Source: an uncultured Collinsella sp.
Lineage (GTDB): Bacteria; Actinomycetota; Coriobacteriia; Coriobacteriales; Coriobacteriaceae
Assembly: GCA_902494685.1 (NCBI GenBank)
Contig: CABUUE010000010.1
Location: 1 to 16,232, forward strand
Direction of reading: 5' to 3'
Length of the DNA stretch: 16,232 nucleotides
The notes under the pieces were generated by a model. The model ran no database searches, was not told the DNA's origin, and saw only the letters and a program-made list of their open reading frames with translations. Numbering within the stretch: the first letter of the stretch is position 1; every line of letters starts with the position of its first letter. A program made the position numbers and the translations under genes. This document shows, in pieces, positions 12,731 to 16,232 of the stretch.

Positions 12731-15181
12731 ATGCTGCAAAAAATCCAACGCTTTGGCGGGGCAATGTTCGCGCCCGCCATGCTGTTTTCTATATCAGGCC
12801 TCATGGTCGGCGTCTCCGCTCTCGCAACGACTGCGGACATCGTCGGCGATCTCGCCGTATACGGAACCCCTTGGTACGCTTTTTGGACCATCATCCAGCG
12901 CGGCTCGTGGACGGTCTTTAAACGCCTCCCGCTCCTTTTTGCCGTAGCGCTGCCCATCGGTCTTGCCCAAAAACAACCGGCTCGTTGCTGCCTCGAGGCT
13001 CTCGTCGCCTATTTTGCCTACTGCTTCTTTTTGAGCGAGATCATTAAGCTGAGCGGAGACAATCTTGGACTTAAGTACCCGTCGTCTTTGACCTCCGCTA
13101 GCGGCATCACCATCATCGACGGCATCAAGACGCTCGACACCGGCATTATCGGCCCGCTGGCGGTATCGGCAACCGTCGTCGCCATCCATGACCGCTTCTA
13201 CGATGCCAAGGTTCCCGATTGGCTCGGCACCTTCTCGGGCTCCTCGCTGGTCTACCTCATCAGCTTTTTTGCCGTGTTTGCCCTTGCCGCTATCTCGGCC
13301 GCCATCGTGCCCTCCGTATACGCAATGACCGAAACGCTGCGCCATGCACTTACGAGCGTCGGCCCCTTTGGCGTGGGCATCTTTGTGCTTTTGGAGCGAG
13401 CGCTCGAGCCCATGGGGCTGCACCACCTGCTCTACATGCCGATCTACTACGACAACCTGGTCATTAACGACGGCATCTACGCCACGTGGAGCAGCTTGCT
13501 CCCCATCCTCTCCCATAGCACGCGCCCCCTTAATGAACTTGCGCCGTGGGCCGGTTTTACCGCCACCGGCTGGGTCAAGCTCTTTGGCCTTCCCGCCATC
13601 GCAGCCGCGTTCTACTCCACCGCAAAACCAGAGCGCCGCGCCGGCCTTAAGGTCATCCTTTTGCCCGCCATCGTCGCCTCGGTGGTTTGCGGCGTTACCG
13701 AGCCACTCGAGTTTCTCTTTATGTTCACCCACCCCGGGCTCTTTTTGCTCTACGCCGTCTTATCGTCTTGCCTTGCCACAACCATGAATCTCTTTGGCAT
13801 CGTCGGCATCTTCTCGGGCGGCCTCATGGAGATGGCAGCCTTCAACTTTATTCCGCTCATGCGCACGCATGCCGGTGCCTATCTTTTGGCGCTCGGTATC
13901 GGCCTTGCCTTTAGCCTCATCTTTTTTGTTAGTTTTCGAGCACTCATCTTGGTCTATGACCTTAAGACACCGGGCCGCGAGGATCATGTTGCCAATCGCG
14001 CGGCAATCGATTGTTTAACGGGAAGCGACTTTGCCAAAGAGCAATCCCCCAATGACGAGGTCGATAGTCGATCCGATCAAGATCACGTCCTCGCTGAGCG
14101 GGTAATTCAGCTTTTAGGTGGCGTTGGCAATATCGTGGGCGCAACCAACTGCGCCACGCGCCTGCGCGTCGAGGTCGCAGACCCTTCCATCGTTGCAGAT
14201 AACGCGTCGTTTGTCGCGGTGGGCGCCAAGGGCCTCATCATTACCGGCAAGACCGCCCAGGTGGTCATCGGCATCTCCGTTCCCCGCGTTAAAGAGCATT
14301 TTGACCAGATCATGGGCCTCGAGCCGGAATTTGTGCCCACCACCTCGGCCTCCCCTGCCGCCAGCGCAGCCCATAAGCGCGGCGATATTTGCTTCTTCGA
14401 TATCGACGGAACGCTCGCCTGGCAAGACCCCAGGCTCGCCCAAGACCTTCCCGAAGACGAGCGGGACCTCTCCCCCTATCCCAACGAGGCGGTTTCGCAG
14501 GCAATCCGCGAGTTTGTCGCCAACGGCAACATGGCCTTTATCTGCACGGGGCGCACCCTCGGCTGCATCCACCCCAAACTTCTTGAGCTGCCCTGGACCG
14601 GCATCGTCTGTCTTGCGGGCGGTTACGCCGAGATCAACGGACACGCAATTCGCGATCTGTCGATGACGCCCAGCATGCTGCAGCATCTTGCCCCCTATCT
14701 TGAGCAATCGGGCGAGGTCATCCGCTTTGAGGGCCTCAACGGCGTCGTGCGCATGAGTGCCGATGCCCCCGATGCCCCCGGATACGCGCGCACCCTGGGC
14801 GACGCAGTCACGCAGCTGCAACATTACAGTGTCTACAAGATCTTGATGTCTACATCGCTCGCCAACCACATCGCTCAAGATAAGGCACTTGAGCCGCTGC
14901 TGTGCTTTAACGAGCTCGAACTCGAGGTAACCGAAATCTCGCCCCGCGAATGCACGAAGCGCGGGGGCATCCAGTCTGTACTCGACGCCCTCGATCCCCA
15001 CCACGGAACCGTATACGGCATCGGCGACGCCAGCAATGACGTCTCGCTGATGAACGCCGTCGATGTCGGTATCGCCATGGGCAATGCGCCGGACTATCTC
15101 AAAAAGCGCGCCGACTACATCACCGACTCGGTCGACAAAGATGGCGTCGTCAAGGCGCTCGAGCACTTTAGGCTTATATAA
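12731..15181 (+). CDS. PTS alpha-glucoside permease EIIC-EIIB fused to a HAD (Cof-type) phosphatase
   Basis: A single 816-residue frame with three parts. Residues about 1-420 are a membrane EIIC of the Glc superfamily closest to GlvC/MalX-type alpha-glucoside permeases: start MLQKIQRFGGAMFAPAMLF, GLHHLLY (His231, His232), GVTEPLEF (321-328) and LKTPGRED at the end. Residues about 455-545 are an EIIB domain with the phosphorylated Cys474 in GATNCATRLR. After a Ser/Ala/Pro linker, residues about 553-816 form a HAD phosphatase of the Cof/YidA type with Asp557 and Asp559 (DIDGT), Thr606 (CTGRT), Lys743 and Asp766/Asp770 (GDASND). No EIIA is present, so a separate EIIA-Glc must donate phosphate. 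It would import a disaccharide, perhaps maltose or trehalose, as its phosphate. The HAD part may dephosphorylate it. GGAAGG lies 6 nt before the ATG. The substrate is inferred. Confidence 0.9.
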   Translation: MLQKIQRFGGAMFAPAMLFSISGLMVGVSALATTADIVGDLAVYGTPWYAFWTIIQRGSWTVFKRLPLLFAVALPIGLAQKQPARCCLEALVAYFAYCFFLSEIIKLSGDNLGLKYPSSLTSASGITIIDGIKTLDTGIIGPLAVSATVVAIHDRFYDAKVPDWLGTFSGSSLVYLISFFAVFALAAISAAIVPSVYAMTETLRHALTSVGPFGVGIFVLLERALEPMGLHHLLYMPIYYDNLVINDGIYATWSSLLPILSHSTRPLNELAPWAGFTATGWVKLFGLPAIAAAFYSTAKPERRAGLKVILLPAIVASVVCGVTEPLEFLFMFTHPGLFLLYAVLSSCLATTMNLFGIVGIFSGGLMEMAAFNFIPLMRTHAGAYLLALGIGLAFSLIFFVSFRALILVYDLKTPGREDHVANRAAIDCLTGSDFAKEQSPNDEVDSRSDQDHVLAERVIQLLGGVGNIVGATNCATRLRVEVADPSIVADNASFVAVGAKGLIITGKTAQVVIGISVPRVKEHFDQIMGLEPEFVPTTSASPAASAAHKRGDICFFDIDGTLAWQDPRLAQDLPEDERDLSPYPNEAVSQAIREFVANGNMAFICTGRTLGCIHPKLLELPWTGIVCLAGGYAEINGHAIRDLSMTPSMLQHLAPYLEQSGEVIRFEGLNGVVRMSADAPDAPGYARTLGDAVTQLQHYSVYKILMSTSLANHIAQDKALEPLLCFNELELEVTEISPRECTKRGGIQSVLDALDPHHGTVYGIGDASNDVSLMNAVDVGIAMGNAPDYLKKRADYITDSVDKDGVVKALEHFRLI

Positions 15182-15294
15182 GCAGCCGGCACGCGCACAC
15201 GTCCCGTTTCCCCAAATCGCCAAAACAGACGCGCCGGCAACTCCAATGTGGCAATATGGTATCTGCACACCGCAACGATGCAACCTAAGAAAGA

Positions 15295-16232
15295 ATGCGA
15301 GAACCCGTGTCCAGTCCGTTTACCAGCTTTTTAGCCCAGCACTTTGACCAGATCAACGACTATCTGGCCACGTTCTTTGACGGACAGGCGACCTCTGCCG
15401 ATATCGAGCGCTACCTGTATACCCCGCTCTCGGCATTTACCGCCAATGCCGGCAAGCGCCACCGCCCGCTCATCTGCATGCTCGCCGCCACCGCAGTGGG
15501 CGGCAGCTTTGAGAGCGCCCGCAGCGCCGCGGCGGCCATCGAGCATTTCCAGTCGGGTGCGCTCATCCACGACGACATCGCCGATAACGGGCAGCTGCGC
15601 CGCGGTAAGCCCTGCATGCACCTCACCGAGGGCACGGGGCTTGCTATCAACTGCGGCGACCTGGCACTTACCATGGTCACCAAGACGGTTCTCGACGACC
15701 CCACGCTGGAGCCCAACGTAAAACTCCGCGTGCTCCACGAGCTCACCGAGATGATCGTTCGTACCATCGAGGGCCAGGCGCTCGACCTGGGTTGGGTACG
15801 CGACGGGCGCTTCGACATCTCGGTCGACGATTACCTGGACATGGCGACGCACAAGACCGCGTACTACAGCGGAGCCACGCCGCTTGCCACCGGAGCCATC
15901 ATCGGCGGAGGCAGCGAGGAGCAAATTGAGGCGCTGCGCGCCTTTGGCCTGCACACGGGCCTTGCCTTCCAGATTCAAGATGATCTGCTCAACTTGATCG
16001 GTACCAAGGAGGCCGCCAACAAGGACTTCCGCACCGACATCACCGAGGGCAAGCGCACGCTTGTCGCCGTACACGCCCTCTCCGATGAGCGCTATCACGA
16101 CGAGATTGAAGCGATCCTCTCCTCGGGCACCGAGGACCCCGCGCAGCTCGCGCGCGCCGTGGAAATCTTCCAGGAGACTGGCTCTATCGATTACGCCCAC
16201 GCCTACGCACTGGACCTGACCGCCAAAGCTAA
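15295..16232 (+). CDS. Polyprenyl diphosphate synthase (3' end outside the window)
   Basis: Makes a chain of isoprene units from isopentenyl diphosphate and an allylic primer, probably for quinones or the undecaprenyl carrier route. About 312 residues are present and the C terminus is cut by the window edge. Seen are GKRHRPL (53-59), the first Asp-rich motif DDIAD (93-97) followed by LRRGKP, and the second motif FQIQDDLLN (D229, D230, N233), where the usual last Asp is Asn, as in some GGPP synthases. Gly89 and Ala90 before the first motif are small, which fits products longer than C15. I took the ATG at 15295 (in-frame stop at 15286); GTG 15307 is a fair alternative because neither has a strong ribosome site. 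It is not evidently part of the sugar module. Confidence 0.88.
   Translation, partial: MREPVSSPFTSFLAQHFDQINDYLATFFDGQATSADIERYLYTPLSAFTANAGKRHRPLICMLAATAVGGSFESARSAAAAIEHFQSGALIHDDIADNGQLRRGKPCMHLTEGTGLAINCGDLALTMVTKTVLDDPTLEPNVKLRVLHELTEMIVRTIEGQALDLGWVRDGRFDISVDDYLDMATHKTAYYSGATPLATGAIIGGGSEEQIEALRAFGLHTGLAFQIQDDLLNLIGTKEAANKDFRTDITEGKRTLVAVHALSDERYHDEIEAILSSGTEDPAQLARAVEIFQETGSIDYAHAYALDLTAKA

Noticed and set aside
15184..15241. Possible terminator after the PTS fusion gene from GCCGGC...GCCGGC arms
   Set aside because: The arms are short and about 40 nt apart and no T-run follows, so I see no convincing terminator between the PTS gene and the polyprenyl synthase gene.

Overview
This window is high-GC, densely coded bacterial DNA. 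Its gene content and style (Tat-type signal peptides, a coiled-coil cell-wall hydrolase, an MsmX-type sugar ABC system, a Glc-family PTS permease) suggest an anaerobic gut actinobacterium of the class Coriobacteriia, most likely Collinsella. That assignment is an inference from overall resemblance, not from a marker gene.

Layout: a secreted coiled-coil cell-wall hydrolase (80-1285, minus) diverges from galE (1552-2613, plus). Next come malQ (4-alpha-glucanotransferase) and glgP (alpha-glucan phosphorylase), both plus, with strong terminators after galE and glgP. An intergenic stretch (6796-7109) holds two inverted copies of a 53-bp palindromic element and the terminator of the next operon. 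The minus-strand operon malE-malF-malG-msmX (11475 down to 7110) encodes a complete ABC importer for an alpha-glucan oligosaccharide. Upstream of it lies a TreR-like GntR/UTRA regulator (12501-11782, minus), separated from malE by a very strong terminator. Divergent from the regulator is an 816-residue protein fusing a PTS EIIC-EIIB alpha-glucoside permease to a Cof-type HAD phosphatase (12731-15181, plus). The window ends inside a polyprenyl diphosphate synthase gene (15295 onward).

How the genes fit together: the central genes form a maltose/maltodextrin module. The ABC system would bring in malto-oligosaccharides unmodified. MalQ would redistribute glucosyl units and GlgP would release glucose-1-phosphate. 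The PTS permease would bring in a disaccharide as its phosphate, and the fused HAD domain may remove that phosphate again, giving the free sugar to MalQ. No phospho-alpha-glucosidase is present in the window. A 12-base palindrome close to TTGTTTAAACAA occurs upstream of malQ, malE (twice), the regulator gene and the PTS fusion gene. It resembles the operator of TreR-type regulators as I recall it, so the GntR protein probably controls all four promoters.
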